From Methanobacteriota archaeon (lineage in GTDB: Archaea > Hydrothermarchaeota > Hydrothermarchaeia > Hydrothermarchaeales > JACQPM01): DNA of 18,093 nucleotides. The notes below the pieces were generated by a model. That model had not been told where the DNA came from. It saw only the letters and a program-made list of their open reading frames with translations, and ran no database searches. The stretch spans positions 1 to 18,093 of the forward strand of contig JACQPM010000092.1 of NCBI GenBank assembly GCA_016207475.1, written 5' to 3'. This document shows, piece by piece, positions 1 to 7,689 of the stretch; the stretch's first letter is position 1, and every line of letters starts with the position of its first letter. A program made the position numbers and the translations under genes.

Positions 1-1
1 C

Positions 2-1201
2 CTCCAGACCGAGGCCTACCGTCTCTTCGGCTATGTCCCGAAGCGGACCCAGGCGATCGCCCAGAGCCTCTACGAGGGCGGATATATATCATACCCCAGG
101 ACCTCCTCCCAGAAGCTGCCCGGCGGGATAGGGTACGAGAGGATTCTGAGGGCCCTGGCCGACTCGCCGGAGTTCAGGGAGGCCTCTGGCGTGGTCCTCA
201 AGAAGGAGGTCCTCAAGCCGCGGGAGGGGCCCAAGACCGACCCCGCCCACCCGGCCATATACCCCACGGGCCTCCTGCCCAAGGAGCTGGGGAAGGAGGA
301 GGAGAAGCTCTACAAGCTGACGGTCCACAGGTTCATAGCGGTCTTCGGGGACCCCATGGTGAGGGAGACGGTGAAGGTGGGCTGCGAGATAAGCGGGGAG
401 GAGTTCAGGTTCGGAGGGTCCAGGACCATAGAGGCGGGATGGGGCGCTTTATATCCGTATATCAAGTTCAAAGACCTCGTGCTGCCTCTCCTGGAGGCCG
501 GCGAGCGGTTGCCCGTCCTGAAGGTCTACCCCGAGGAGAAGGTGACGGAACCCCCGCCCAGATATAACCCTGCATCCCTCCTCAAGGAGCTGGAGAAGAG
601 GGGCCTGGGGACGAAGGCCACCAGGGCGGAGGTGGTGGATACGCTCTACCGGCGGGAGTACGCCCGCGGGAACCCCATGGAGGTGACCGAGCTCGGGTCC
701 ACGGTCGTCAAGGCCCTGGAGGAGCACGCCCCGGCCATAATATCGGAGGAGCTGACGAAGCGCTTCGAGGAGAAGCTCCAGAGGATCCAGAGCGGGGGCG
801 AGGTGAAGGAGCGGGTCCTGGAGGAGGCCCGGGAGGAGCTGACCCGCATCCTGGGAGAGATGAAGGGGCGGGAGGGGCCCATCGGCCAGAGGCTCGGCGA
901 GGCCCTGGTGGAGAAGGAGCGCCGGAAGAGCATCGTGGGTAAATGCCCCAAGTGCAGCAGTGATCTCAGGATAGTGAAGTCCAGGAGGACCGGGAAGATC
1001 TTCATAGGATGCTCCAACTACCCCAACTGCTCCACCTCGTTCCCCCTGCCCCAGAAGGACGGGATAAAGACTACGACCAGGGTCTGCAGGGCCTGCAACC
1101 TCCCCATGGTCTCCATCCCCTTCGGGAGGAGGAGGATCCTCTCCTGCGTGGACATGAACTGCAAGTCGAAGGAGAGGGTCAAGGCGCAGGGGAAGCCTTA
1201 G
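2..1201 (+). CDS. topA: DNA topoisomerase I (type IA), C-terminal part, 5' truncated
   Basis: Type IA topoisomerases relax negative supercoils by passing a strand through a transient single-strand break held on an active-site tyrosine. The frame is open from base 2 and 399 residues are visible; the Toprim domain lies before the window. Visible residues 28-38 read YISYPRTSSQK, the type IA active-site motif, with the catalytic Tyr at residue 31 (codon 92-94). The family topoisomerase core follows (for example GLGTKATRAEVVDTLYRR). The tail has two zinc ribbons: C315/C318 with C337/C343, and C362/C365 with C382/C387. Such C-terminal ribbons are usual in archaeal TopA. The last 23 bp overlap the convergent thioredoxin gene. 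A reverse gyrase is less likely because it would not normally end in two such ribbons, but the missing N-terminus prevents a formal exclusion. Confidence 0.95.
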   Translation, partial: LQTEAYRLFGYVPKRTQAIAQSLYEGGYISYPRTSSQKLPGGIGYERILRALADSPEFREASGVVLKKEVLKPREGPKTDPAHPAIYPTGLLPKELGKEEEKLYKLTVHRFIAVFGDPMVRETVKVGCEISGEEFRFGGSRTIEAGWGALYPYIKFKDLVLPLLEAGERLPVLKVYPEEKVTEPPPRYNPASLLKELEKRGLGTKATRAEVVDTLYRREYARGNPMEVTELGSTVVKALEEHAPAIISEELTKRFEEKLQRIQSGGEVKERVLEEAREELTRILGEMKGREGPIGQRLGEALVEKERRKSIVGKCPKCSSDLRIVKSRRTGKIFIGCSNYPNCSTSFPLPQKDGIKTTTRVCRACNLPMVSIPFGRRRILSCVDMNCKSKERVKAQGKP

Positions 1202-2036
1202 CCCCCGCCGCAACCTCACCCAGTACCCCCAAAAAATCCCCTGCGTTTATAAATCCGACGAGTTTCTTGAGCTCTTTTCCATTACTATCCACGAATACTA
1301 TGGTGGGTGTTCCGAAGACATCGAACTGATGGAGAAGGTCCTTCTCGTTGTCCACATCGACGGCCACAGGGATGAAACTCTCCTTTAACCTATCGACGAC
1401 GCTCGCATTCGTCAGGACCTCCTCCGCGAACTTCCTGCACCAGGAGCAATAGTCCGACCTGAAGTAGATGAACATGGGCTTATTGTATTTTTTGGCCTCT
1501 TCGACGCCCGTTTCAAATGAATAAAATTCGACCTTCCCGAATTTTTGTTCCTGCATGTTATGAGACTTTTTTGTTATGCTCTTTACTTTTATCTTGAATA
1601 GAGCTGTCTTGCCAGTGAAATAAAAAGAGACCCTCGGAGGCACCGAGTCTTCGTATCTATGTTTGTATCCCTCCTCTGCCCTCATCGAGATCTCTTTCTC
1701 CTCCCCCGCTCTCATGCCGAGGAGGGAGATCTCGATCTTCTCCGGATAGCTCCAGTCCCCCATGGTGACGGTGGCATTGCCGCCGCTCTTCTCGTAGCTG
1801 TACTCGATCTCGACGATATCTCCCCTCTGGACGCCGGCCGGATCAATCCCTTCTATCGGGGTTATATGATCACCCCCGGCATCTTGATGCGCCAATGGGA
1901 GGGTGGCATTCAATGGGCCGGGTGGGGACGATCCAGCGTCTTTGATTGGTATATCTCCCGCTGAAAGAAGGAGATAGCCCGTTAAGCCTCCGATGGAGAC
2001 AAGGAGGAGAGGGATTACGATCCTTTTCTGCCACAT
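1179..2036 (-). CDS. Exported FKBP-like plus thioredoxin-domain fusion protein
   Basis: Probable extracytoplasmic thiol-disulfide protein. Counting from an upstream ATG at 2066 (295 aa), residues 13-34 are one hydrophobic segment after Lys/Arg (signal anchor). Residues 72-165 look like an FKBP/SlyD-type domain: VQRGDIVEIEYSY, then LLGMRAGEEKEI, then a closing beta strand FKIKVKSI. Residues 178-285 are a thioredoxin fold with C207-S-W-C210 after FIYFRSDY and the cis-Pro loop GTPT at 252-255. I prefer the ATG at 2036 (285 aa): no Shine-Dalgarno precedes either ATG, and CTTTTTATG at 2064-2072 sits at TATA distance from 2036. The FKBP assignment is from pattern only and its peptidyl-prolyl isomerase residues are not clear; the thioredoxin part is secure. 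Neighbours are topA (convergent, 23-bp overlap) and the multicopper oxidase upstream on the same strand. Confidence 0.85.
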   Translation of the reverse strand: MWQKRIVIPLLLVSIGGLTGYLLLSAGDIPIKDAGSSPPGPLNATLPLAHQDAGGDHITPIEGIDPAGVQRGDIVEIEYSYEKSGGNATVTMGDWSYPEKIEISLLGMRAGEEKEISMRAEEGYKHRYEDSVPPRVSFYFTGKTALFKIKVKSITKKSHNMQEQKFGKVEFYSFETGVEEAKKYNKPMFIYFRSDYCSWCRKFAEEVLTNASVVDRLKESFIPVAVDVDNEKDLLHQFDVFGTPTIVFVDSNGKELKKLVGFINAGDFLGVLGEVAAGAKASPAP

Positions 2037-2080
2037 CTTATGGTTCACGATGGGGCTGCCGTGCATAAAAAGTTGAAGGA

Positions 2081-2100
2081 AGAGCCCCTTACGGGGCTCT
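2081..2100 (-). terminator. Hairpin terminator of the multicopper oxidase gene
   Basis: An 8-bp perfect inverted repeat, AGAGCCCC / GGGGCTCT with loop TTAC, lies 14 bp past the oxidase stop on the minus strand. TTTTT follows on the minus strand at 2067-2071. The same T-run may serve as the TATA element of the downstream thioredoxin gene. Confidence 0.6.
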
Positions 2101-2114
2101 CCTCCTTCCCGGGC

Positions 2115-3053
2115 TCAGGGCGTTACCCTAAATATCCCTATCATCCCCAGGTCGGCGTGCACATCCATGTGGCAGTGGTAGAGCCAGTCCCCTGGACTCT
2201 GGGCCACCGTCTCCAGAACCGACCCCTCTGCCACGAAGAACCCCTTGTTGTCCGCCTCCACCATCTCCGTGGTGTTTGCAGCCACGTTCCTTCTATACAG
2301 GGGGTGGCCGTGGAGATGGAAGGTGTGGAGGTCGTTCCCGAGGTTGAGGACGTAGAACCGCACCAGCTCCCCGGTCCTCGCCGTGGGGGTTTCGGTGGTT
2401 TTGGTCTGGACGTTGTATGCCTGGGGCAGAGGCCACTGCCGATGATTCAGTGCAAAGAACTTTGAGTTCATGGCACAGTACGAGCAGGCGTGGCCTACGG
2501 ACTGCGATGGCTTGTCATAGACCTCGTTGAGCAGGACCATGTACTCCTTCGCGGCCGGTAGGGGTTTCGCCGGGTCCTCGATCAGGATGCCCCCCTGGAG
2601 GCCCTGCTGTATATGGACCGAGACTGGGTACTTGTCGTCCGAATGGCAGTGGTACGGGTAGAAACCGGGCCTGGTCGCCCTGAAGGTGTAGGTGTAGTTC
2701 TTTCCCGGGGGAACGATGGAGCCAGGGGATGTCTGGGCACCGTCATCCGTCACGTTATACTCGAACCCATGGACGTGGATGCTGTGGGCCAGGCTCGCCC
2801 TGTTCACCAGCGTGATCTTGACGGTGTCCCCCACATTGGCCCTGATGAAGGGCCCCGGGATGCTCCCGTTGTAGGTCCATGCCGTGAAGAATTTACCAGG
2901 AGCGTACTCTATCTGCGTCTCTTCCACGGTTATGGTGTATTCTCTTGTCGTTGGGGCTGCTACTCCCGTCACTTGAGATGTGCCAGTCCCCAGGAGCAGG
3001 AGAGCCACGATAGCCAACATCACAATACCGGTGTATAATACGTTCGTTCTCAT
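2115..3053 (-). CDS. Two-domain multicopper oxidase (laccase or nitrite reductase-like), exported
   Basis: Predicted copper oxidase acting outside the membrane, 312 aa. Residues 6-33 form a signal sequence or anchor. There are two cupredoxin domains (about 38-165 and 170-312). Domain 1 has HSIHVHG (H90, H93, H95) and YHCH (H135, C136, H137). Domain 2 has HTFHLHGH (243-250) and HCHMDVHADLGM (293-304), giving a full type 1 site of H243, C294, H299 and M304. The two HxH pairs and HCH fit type 2/type 3 trinuclear ligands shared between subunits, as in two-domain laccases. Domain 1 lacks an obvious type 1 Met after its HCH. An unusual HACSYC (188-193) lies between the domains. The ATG at 3053 is chosen because GAGGAGG precedes it at proper spacing; a TTG at 3074 is less likely. 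A nitrite reductase role cannot be excluded. Confidence 0.92.
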   Translation of the reverse strand: MRTNVLYTGIVMLAIVALLLLGTGTSQVTGVAAPTTREYTITVEETQIEYAPGKFFTAWTYNGSIPGPFIRANVGDTVKITLVNRASLAHSIHVHGFEYNVTDDGAQTSPGSIVPPGKNYTYTFRATRPGFYPYHCHSDDKYPVSVHIQQGLQGGILIEDPAKPLPAAKEYMVLLNEVYDKPSQSVGHACSYCAMNSKFFALNHRQWPLPQAYNVQTKTTETPTARTGELVRFYVLNLGNDLHTFHLHGHPLYRRNVAANTTEMVEADNKGFFVAEGSVLETVAQSPGDWLYHCHMDVHADLGMIGIFRVTP

Positions 3054-3074
3054 GCGCTTCCTCCTCGGCTTCAA

Positions 3075-3130
3075 GACAATGCAGGATAGTATGTAAGTTT
3101 AAAATAGATTAATATAATTTTTGAGAAAAG
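3075..3130 (-). promoter_or_regulatory. AT-rich promoter region of the multicopper oxidase
   Basis: Upstream of the oxidase the minus strand has TTATATTAATC and TATTTTAAAC, both TATA-like, in a stretch much richer in A/T than the genes around it. A leader with a strong Shine-Dalgarno follows. Which of the two is used cannot be told from sequence. Confidence 0.45.
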
Positions 3131-3182
3131 TTATAACCATAATATGATACGCTTTTTAATTTGGAGAGGAGGTTTTCGCATA

Positions 3183-3202
3183 AAAACAGCTGGTACTGTT
3201 TT
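3183..3202 (-). terminator. Hairpin terminator of the ZIP transporter gene
   Basis: On the minus strand, past the transporter stop at 3236, AAAACAG and CTGTTTT form a 7-bp inverted repeat around TACCAG, running into TTTTTAT. A smaller hairpin, ATCGA/TCGAT around 4 nt, lies at 3211-3224. Confidence 0.45.
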
Positions 3203-3235
3203 ATCTGTCGATCGAGGTGTCGATACGGGTTGAAT

Positions 3236-3922
3236 CTACCATCCCCAGGCGATGGACAGGGGCACCAGGGCCCCCAGGAGGACTAAGAGGACGACCTTCA
3301 GGTTGAACCGCTCGTGGGCCCCGGGCAGGAGGTCGCTGGCGCCCATGTAGATGAAGCCGCCGGCGATGAAGGCCAGGAGCCCCCCGGCGGGGAGTTGCAG
3401 GGACCAGGCGAGGAAGGCGCCCAGGGGGGTGAGGGCCCCGTCTATGGCCAGAGCCAAAAGGCTCCCCTTCTGCGCGTGGCCAGCCCCCCTGGTGAGGAGG
3501 GCCGTGGAGAAGCCCCTCGGCAGCCCGTGAGCGACGGCAGCGAAGGTCACGGCCAGGCCCAGGAGGGGGGAGACCTTGAAGCCGAGGGCTATGGCCGCCC
3601 CTACGACGAGGCTCTCGATGGAGACCCCTGCCAGCGAGGCCAAGTCCACGCTGTGGACTTCGCACTCCCTCTCCCCGCAGGCGTGGATCCTCACCCCTTT
3701 CTCGATGAGGTATAGGAGGAAGAAGCCCACCCCCGGGAGGAGGGCATCCCCTGGCATGGCGGCTGCGGGGAGCATGGCCACGAGGGCCGTGGAGATCATC
3801 GCCCCGGCGGCGAACCCCAGGAGGTACCTTATGAGGGTCTTCCCTATATCGGTATAGAGAGGCAGGAGCCCGCCCAGGACCGTGGCAGAGCCGGCGATGA
3901 GGGCATGGATGAGGTATCCCAT
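3236..3922 (-). CDS. ZIP-family divalent metal transporter
   Basis: Predicted uptake carrier for zinc or a similar divalent metal, 228 aa, with about eight membrane segments and short loops, the usual size for a small ZIP protein. The segment after residue 70 carries a His/Cys-rich loop (HACGERECEVH, 80-90) that could bind metal. The two family metal helices are recognisable but altered: SIESLVVGAA (101-110) stands where an HN..DG-type motif is usual, and AHGLPRGFS (131-139) where HEIPxG-type is usual. The ATG at 3922 is chosen because GGGAGAT precedes it and because the TolB promoter lies beyond it. The frame stays open far upstream antisense to TolB, but that is not coding. Divergent from the TolB-like gene over a 54-bp gap. 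Confidence 0.82.
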   Translation of the reverse strand: MGYLIHALIAGSATVLGGLLPLYTDIGKTLIRYLLGFAAGAMISTALVAMLPAAAMPGDALLPGVGFFLLYLIEKGVRIHACGERECEVHSVDLASLAGVSIESLVVGAAIALGFKVSPLLGLAVTFAAVAHGLPRGFSTALLTRGAGHAQKGSLLALAIDGALTPLGAFLAWSLQLPAGGLLAFIAGGFIYMGASDLLPGAHERFNLKVVLLVLLGALVPLSIAWGW

Positions 3923-3940
3923 CCTATCTCCCGTTGGTAG

Positions 3941-3960
3941 AAAGGTTGGTATAAACCTTT
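3941..3960. promoter_or_regulatory. Palindromic divergent promoter between ZIP transporter and TolB-like gene
   Basis: AAAGGTT and AACCTTT form a perfect 7-bp inverted repeat around GGTATA. TATAAA at 3950-3955 lies 22-27 nt before the plus ATG at 3977, the distance expected for a leaderless archaeal transcript, and TTTATA on the other strand can serve the transporter. A repressor bound here would block both promoters. Confidence 0.6.
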
Positions 3961-3976
3961 GGATATACTCCCCACC

Positions 3977-4846
3977 ATGAAGGCCGCCCTCGCCCTGGCC
4001 ATGGCACTGGTGATCATGGGCTGTACAGGCAGCGATCTGGAGTTGGTCCACCTCACCTCTGGCCCTTGGAAGGAGGCCTTCCCCTCCTTCACCCCTGATG
4101 GGAGGGGGATACTCTACGCCTCGGAGGAGGTAGGGAATTACGACCTCTGGTCCATGAATACCGACGGTACCGGTAAGAGGCGCCTCACCGTAGACGAGGG
4201 CTACGATATCCTCCCCGCCTCCACCCCGAAAGGGATCGTCTACGAGAGCGGTACAGGTGTATGGCTCCTCCGCGACGGCGGGAGGAGGCCCATCCTGACG
4301 GGGGGCTGGTACTCGGACCCGAGGCCCAGCCCGGACGGGAGGCTTATAGCCTATGTCAATACGACTGGAGAGCAGGAGCTCTGGCTGTGGGAACTGGGGG
4401 GTGACAACAGGAAGCTCCTGCTGACGGGGCCCCCAAAGCTGAAGAAGGACCCCGCATGGAGCCCCGACGGGCGGGAAATAGCCTTCGCGGGCATGGAAGC
4501 CGGTACGTGGAATATATACGTGATGAGGCTCGGCGGCGGGGCCCCCATCCAGCTGACCCAGGGGGGCGAGGAGGCCGATAGGCCGGTCTACACCCCAGAG
4601 GGGAAAGGGATCGTCTACAGGAGGCAGGGCAACAGGACGGAGCTCTGGCAGATGGGCGCCAGGGGCGAGGACCCGAGGCCCTTCGTCCTGGGGACAGACT
4701 CCATGATGACCTCCGCCTTCAGCCCTGATGGGAGGAATTTCGCCTTCGATGCCAGGAAGGGGGGGAACCTGGACATATGGCTCCTGAGGAACCCCTCCGG
4801 TGACTGGCGCAAGGTAGTGGTTGACCTGGCCCTTCAACCGCCATAG
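3977..4846 (+). CDS. TolB-like beta-propeller lipoprotein (PD40/WD40-like repeats)
   Basis: Predicted surface-anchored propeller of 289 aa. The N-terminus MKAALALAMALVIMGC is a short signal peptide ending in a lipobox-like IMGC (C16). The rest repeats the TolB/PD40 pattern about five times: DGRGILYASE..DLWSMNTDG, SPDGRLIAYVN..ELWLWEL, SPDGREIAFAG..NIYVM, PEGKGIVYRR..ELWQM and SPDGRNFAFDA..DIWLLR. There is no Shine-Dalgarno; the ATG at 3977 fits a leaderless start from TATAAA, whereas an in-frame TTG at 3959 would overlap the promoter. Its partner and ligand are unknown; archaeal TolB-like propellers are not part of a Tol-Pal system. The 3' end overlaps the antiporter gene by 13 bp. Confidence 0.85.
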   Translation: MKAALALAMALVIMGCTGSDLELVHLTSGPWKEAFPSFTPDGRGILYASEEVGNYDLWSMNTDGTGKRRLTVDEGYDILPASTPKGIVYESGTGVWLLRDGGRRPILTGGWYSDPRPSPDGRLIAYVNTTGEQELWLWELGGDNRKLLLTGPPKLKKDPAWSPDGREIAFAGMEAGTWNIYVMRLGGGAPIQLTQGGEEADRPVYTPEGKGIVYRRQGNRTELWQMGARGEDPRPFVLGTDSMMTSAFSPDGRNFAFDARKGGNLDIWLLRNPSGDWRKVVVDLALQPP

Positions 4847-6873
4847 AGGACCTGCTGGGCCCTCTCCCTCTCCTCGTCGGTGCCCAGGAGGATTAGGATG
4901 TCCCAGGGCTGGAGCCTCTCAGACGAAGCGGGATTGCTGATTATCGTCCCCCCCCTCTCGATGGAGAGGATCGTGACCCCTGTCCTGGCCCTCAGGTTCG
5001 TCTCGGCTATGCTCTTCCCCACCACCAGGGCCTCGTCGGTCACCATGAGCTGTCCCACTATCTTCCCCTTCCTCATCCGCTCCACCACCGTAGCGGCGTC
5101 CACCCTCCTCTTCCCCACCGTCTCATCGGTCAGGATGGCGTCCCTTATGATCCGGTCGAGGTCCATCTGGAACTTGGAGATGGTATGCCAGAAGAGATAG
5201 CCGCAGAGGGCGATGGCGCCCAGGAGGAGGGCCCAGAGGAGGTAGGTGGAGGCCTGGTGATCCCTCAAGAGGAGAGGGGGGACGACCCTTGCAGAGACCA
5301 GGAGGAGAGGGATCAGGGCGATGTTCCTCATGGCGGCACCCAGGCGGATATTTCCGAAGAGCTCGAACCTCTTGGCCATTATCTTGAGGATGAGGTCTGA
5401 GAGTTCCTGGGCCCTCCGGTAGATGAGGTAGAGGGATGGGATGGAGAGGGCACCTACCAGGACTATGGATGCGGTCTCGAAGCCCATCTGGAGGGGCAGG
5501 AATGAGGGGGAGCTCTTCCAGACGTACCCCTCCGCCCACCACCGGAGGAGCCAGAGGAGGAATACGATAAAGGCATTTACGCCTATGTCATAAATTTGTC
5601 TCCTGGCCACTCCCGCCGCCTCCACGTCCAGGGGGAAGAGCCTCTTCGCAAGCCGGCCCAGGGAGGCGGAGGATCTGAGGAAGGTCTTGGCCCCCTGGGG
5701 CAGGACCCCATCCAGGTAAGAGGCTATGCCCGGCCCGTATCTTATGGAGGGGGAGGTTAGGAGGATCGTGATGATTGCTACAGCAACGGTGTACTGGTAG
5801 AGGATCGGGCTGATGAGGCCCAGGTCGAGCCCCTGCCTCGCTATGACGAAGGAGAACTCCCCTATCTGGATGAGGCCGATCCCGATGCAGAAGGCCGTGG
5901 CCCCATCACATCTCCAGAGGTAGGTGGCAAGGCCAATGCTGAGACCCTTCCCCAGATAGAGGGTGAGGATTATGGCCAATATGGGGAGGGAGTACTTCAG
6001 CAGGACCGAGATGTCGAAGAGCATCCCTATGCTGAAGAAGAAGAGGGTGGCGAACATGTCCCTGATGGGCCTCACGCCCCTCTCGATCTCCTCCTCGTAC
6101 GCTGACTCCGAGAGCATGGCGCCCATCACGAAGGCCCCCAGGGCCACGGAGAAGCCCAGGGAGTAGGAGAAGATGGCGAAGGCGAAGCAGAGGGCCAGCG
6201 CCCCCAGCGTGAGGATCTCCTGAGAGTCCACGTTCTCCCTCACCCAGTCCATGCACCGCGGCACGACCTTCAGCCCAAAGACCAGGGCGGTGACAAAGAA
6301 GAGGGAGACCCTGAGGAGGGCGATGAGGATGCTAGAGAGTGGGGGTAAGCCCAGGAGGGAGATGGAGCTGACGACGGTCAGGAGGACGATGGCCCCCACA
6401 TCTTCCACCACCAGGATCCCCAGGATGATCTGGGCATGGGGCCTCTGGAGCAGCTTCATATCGGCCAGGACCTTCCCTATGATGGCCGTGCTGCTCACCG
6501 AGAGGATGGCCCCGAGAAAGATGGAATCGGTGCTGGACCAGCCCAGGAAGCCGCCCAGGGCGTTCCCCAGGAGGAGCATGGAGAGCATGCCGACCGTCCC
6601 GGCGAAGACCGCTATCCCACCGACCCGCCTGAGCTTCTTCAGGTTGAACTCGAGGCCGATGGAGAACATGAGGAGGATCACCCCCAGCTCGGCCAGGAGG
6701 TTTATGGTATCGACGTTGTAGACGATCTTCAGGGCGTAGGGGCCCACCAGGGCCCCTCCCAGGAGGTACCCCAGGATAACCGATTGGTTGAACCTGAAGG
6801 AGACGATACCAGCGAGGAAGGCCAGGACGAGGACTACCGCCAGGTCCTGGATGAAGGGGAGGGCCAGCTCCAT
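4834..6873 (-). CDS. CPA2-family cation/proton antiporter with C-terminal RCK_C domain
   Basis: Predicted K+ or Na+/H+ exchanger in the cytoplasmic membrane, 679 aa. Residues 1-395 are the KefB/GerN-like exchanger core with about 12 helices: LGYLLGGALVGP, LLMFSIGLEFNLKKLRR, the SSTAIIG break and VVEDVGAIVLLTVV in place of the usual ion-site QD/ND motif. Residues 430-570 add about four more hydrophobic segments where many relatives have a TrkA_N nucleotide-binding domain. Residues 590-679 are an RCK_C (TrkA_C) domain (VGKSIAETNLRARTGVTILS, then LQPWDILILLG), which in known proteins binds small regulators such as cyclic di-AMP. It is the last gene of the RuBisCO/CBS run, 5 bp after the CBS gene, and overlaps the TolB-like gene tail to tail. 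Confidence 0.9.
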   Translation of the reverse strand: MELALPFIQDLAVVLVLAFLAGIVSFRFNQSVILGYLLGGALVGPYALKIVYNVDTINLLAELGVILLMFSIGLEFNLKKLRRVGGIAVFAGTVGMLSMLLLGNALGGFLGWSSTDSIFLGAILSVSSTAIIGKVLADMKLLQRPHAQIILGILVVEDVGAIVLLTVVSSISLLGLPPLSSILIALLRVSLFFVTALVFGLKVVPRCMDWVRENVDSQEILTLGALALCFAFAIFSYSLGFSVALGAFVMGAMLSESAYEEEIERGVRPIRDMFATLFFFSIGMLFDISVLLKYSLPILAIILTLYLGKGLSIGLATYLWRCDGATAFCIGIGLIQIGEFSFVIARQGLDLGLISPILYQYTVAVAIITILLTSPSIRYGPGIASYLDGVLPQGAKTFLRSSASLGRLAKRLFPLDVEAAGVARRQIYDIGVNAFIVFLLWLLRWWAEGYVWKSSPSFLPLQMGFETASIVLVGALSIPSLYLIYRRAQELSDLILKIMAKRFELFGNIRLGAAMRNIALIPLLLVSARVVPPLLLRDHQASTYLLWALLLGAIALCGYLFWHTISKFQMDLDRIIRDAILTDETVGKRRVDAATVVERMRKGKIVGQLMVTDEALVVGKSIAETNLRARTGVTILSIERGGTIISNPASSERLQPWDILILLGTDEERERAQQVLYGG

Positions 6874-6878
6874 CTACC

Positions 6879-7688
6879 CTAGAGCCCCCCCAGGATCCCC
6901 TCGATCTTCTTGAGGGTCCGGGAGAGTTCCGCTATATACTTAGGCTCGATCCTGGAGATGTCCGTGAGGCTGATCAGGCCTCTGAGCTTGCCGCCCTCCA
7001 CCACCGGGAGCTTTCTTATATCCTTCCCCACCATCAGCTCCCCGGCCTCCAGGACCCCCAGCCCTTCCTCTACGGTTATCAACGGGCTGCTCATCACCTC
7101 CCTCAAGGGGCGCTCCAGAGGGACGCCTTTGAGGATGCCCTTCCGGATGATATCCCGCATGGTGACGATCCCAACCGGCACCTCCCCCTCCACCACCACG
7201 ATGCAGCTCAGGCCCCGCTCCTCCATGGCGCTGAGGGCCTCGTTGATGGACATCCCCGGGGTGGCTGTGAGGACATCCCCCTGCATCACGTCCCGCACCC
7301 TGAGGGTCGGTAGCCCTTCGCCCCCTGCTACCTGTCTTACCGCCTGGACCAGCCCCTCCCTCTCCTGGGCCGTCAGGTCCCTGGATACGACCTCCAGGAA
7401 CCTATCGAGCTTCTTCCGGGTGGTAGCAAGACGGTAGACCACATAGGCCAGGAAGAGGATAAGAGCCACGAAGGAGAGCTCGTGGAAACCCATCGGTATT
7501 AAGCCGATATCCTCCAGGAAGTCCGAGAACTCGATGGTCCCCATCAGGAAGATGAGGATGGAGAAGTCCCGGAGCATTGGTATCTTCCGGTACCTGAAGT
7601 AGTACCTGTAGATGAGGGCCGAGAAGAAGAATAGGGCAAGGCTGAGGAGGAGCTCAAGCTTCTCCCGGTCCTGGATAAATACGGCCAT
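6879..7688 (-). CDS. Membrane protein with tandem CBS domains
   Basis: 269 aa. Two or three membrane segments (about 12-32, 43-55 and 69-88) anchor a linker and two CBS domains. CBS1 is about residues 128-188 (VRDVMQGDVLTATPGMSINEA, GIVTMRDIIRKG) and CBS2 about 192-250 (LREVMSSPLITVEEGLGVLEA, GLISLTDISRIEP). CBS pairs usually bind adenine nucleotides and gate a partner's activity; here the likely partners are the antiporter downstream or the RuBisCO-like enzyme upstream (inference). The ATG at 7688 lies 1 nt after the upstream TGA (TGAGATG), so translation is probably coupled, with AGGTG just ahead. No catalytic domain is present, so it reads as a sensor or regulator. Confidence 0.85.
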   Translation of the reverse strand: MAVFIQDREKLELLLSLALFFFSALIYRYYFRYRKIPMLRDFSILIFLMGTIEFSDFLEDIGLIPMGFHELSFVALILFLAYVVYRLATTRKKLDRFLEVVSRDLTAQEREGLVQAVRQVAGGEGLPTLRVRDVMQGDVLTATPGMSINEALSAMEERGLSCIVVVEGEVPVGIVTMRDIIRKGILKGVPLERPLREVMSSPLITVEEGLGVLEAGELMVGKDIRKLPVVEGGKLRGLISLTDISRIEPKYIAELSRTLKKIEGILGGL

Positions 7689-7689
7689 C

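Noticed and set aside
449..1219. Antisense open frame over topA
   Set aside because: Leu/Gly/Pro-rich shadow; the plus frame carries the topoisomerase motifs and zinc ribbons.
3192..3200. GGTACTGTT as a possible further IS6-like end
   Set aside because: Only 9 bases match and the following sequence does not; the bases lie within the AAAACAG/CTGTTTT terminator of the ZIP gene.
3161..3231. GAGGAGGT followed by a short plus-strand frame (KTAGTVLSVDRGVDTG)
   Set aside because: There is no ATG, GTG or TTG at the right spacing (only ATA) and it is about 18 codons; probably chance.
3923..4837. Long open frame on the minus strand continuing the ZIP gene upstream, opposite the TolB-like gene
   Set aside because: It is proline/glycine-rich shadow sequence, a result of high GC. 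The ZIP gene has its own ATG and GGGAGAT at 3922, and the plus-strand propeller repeats are clearly real.
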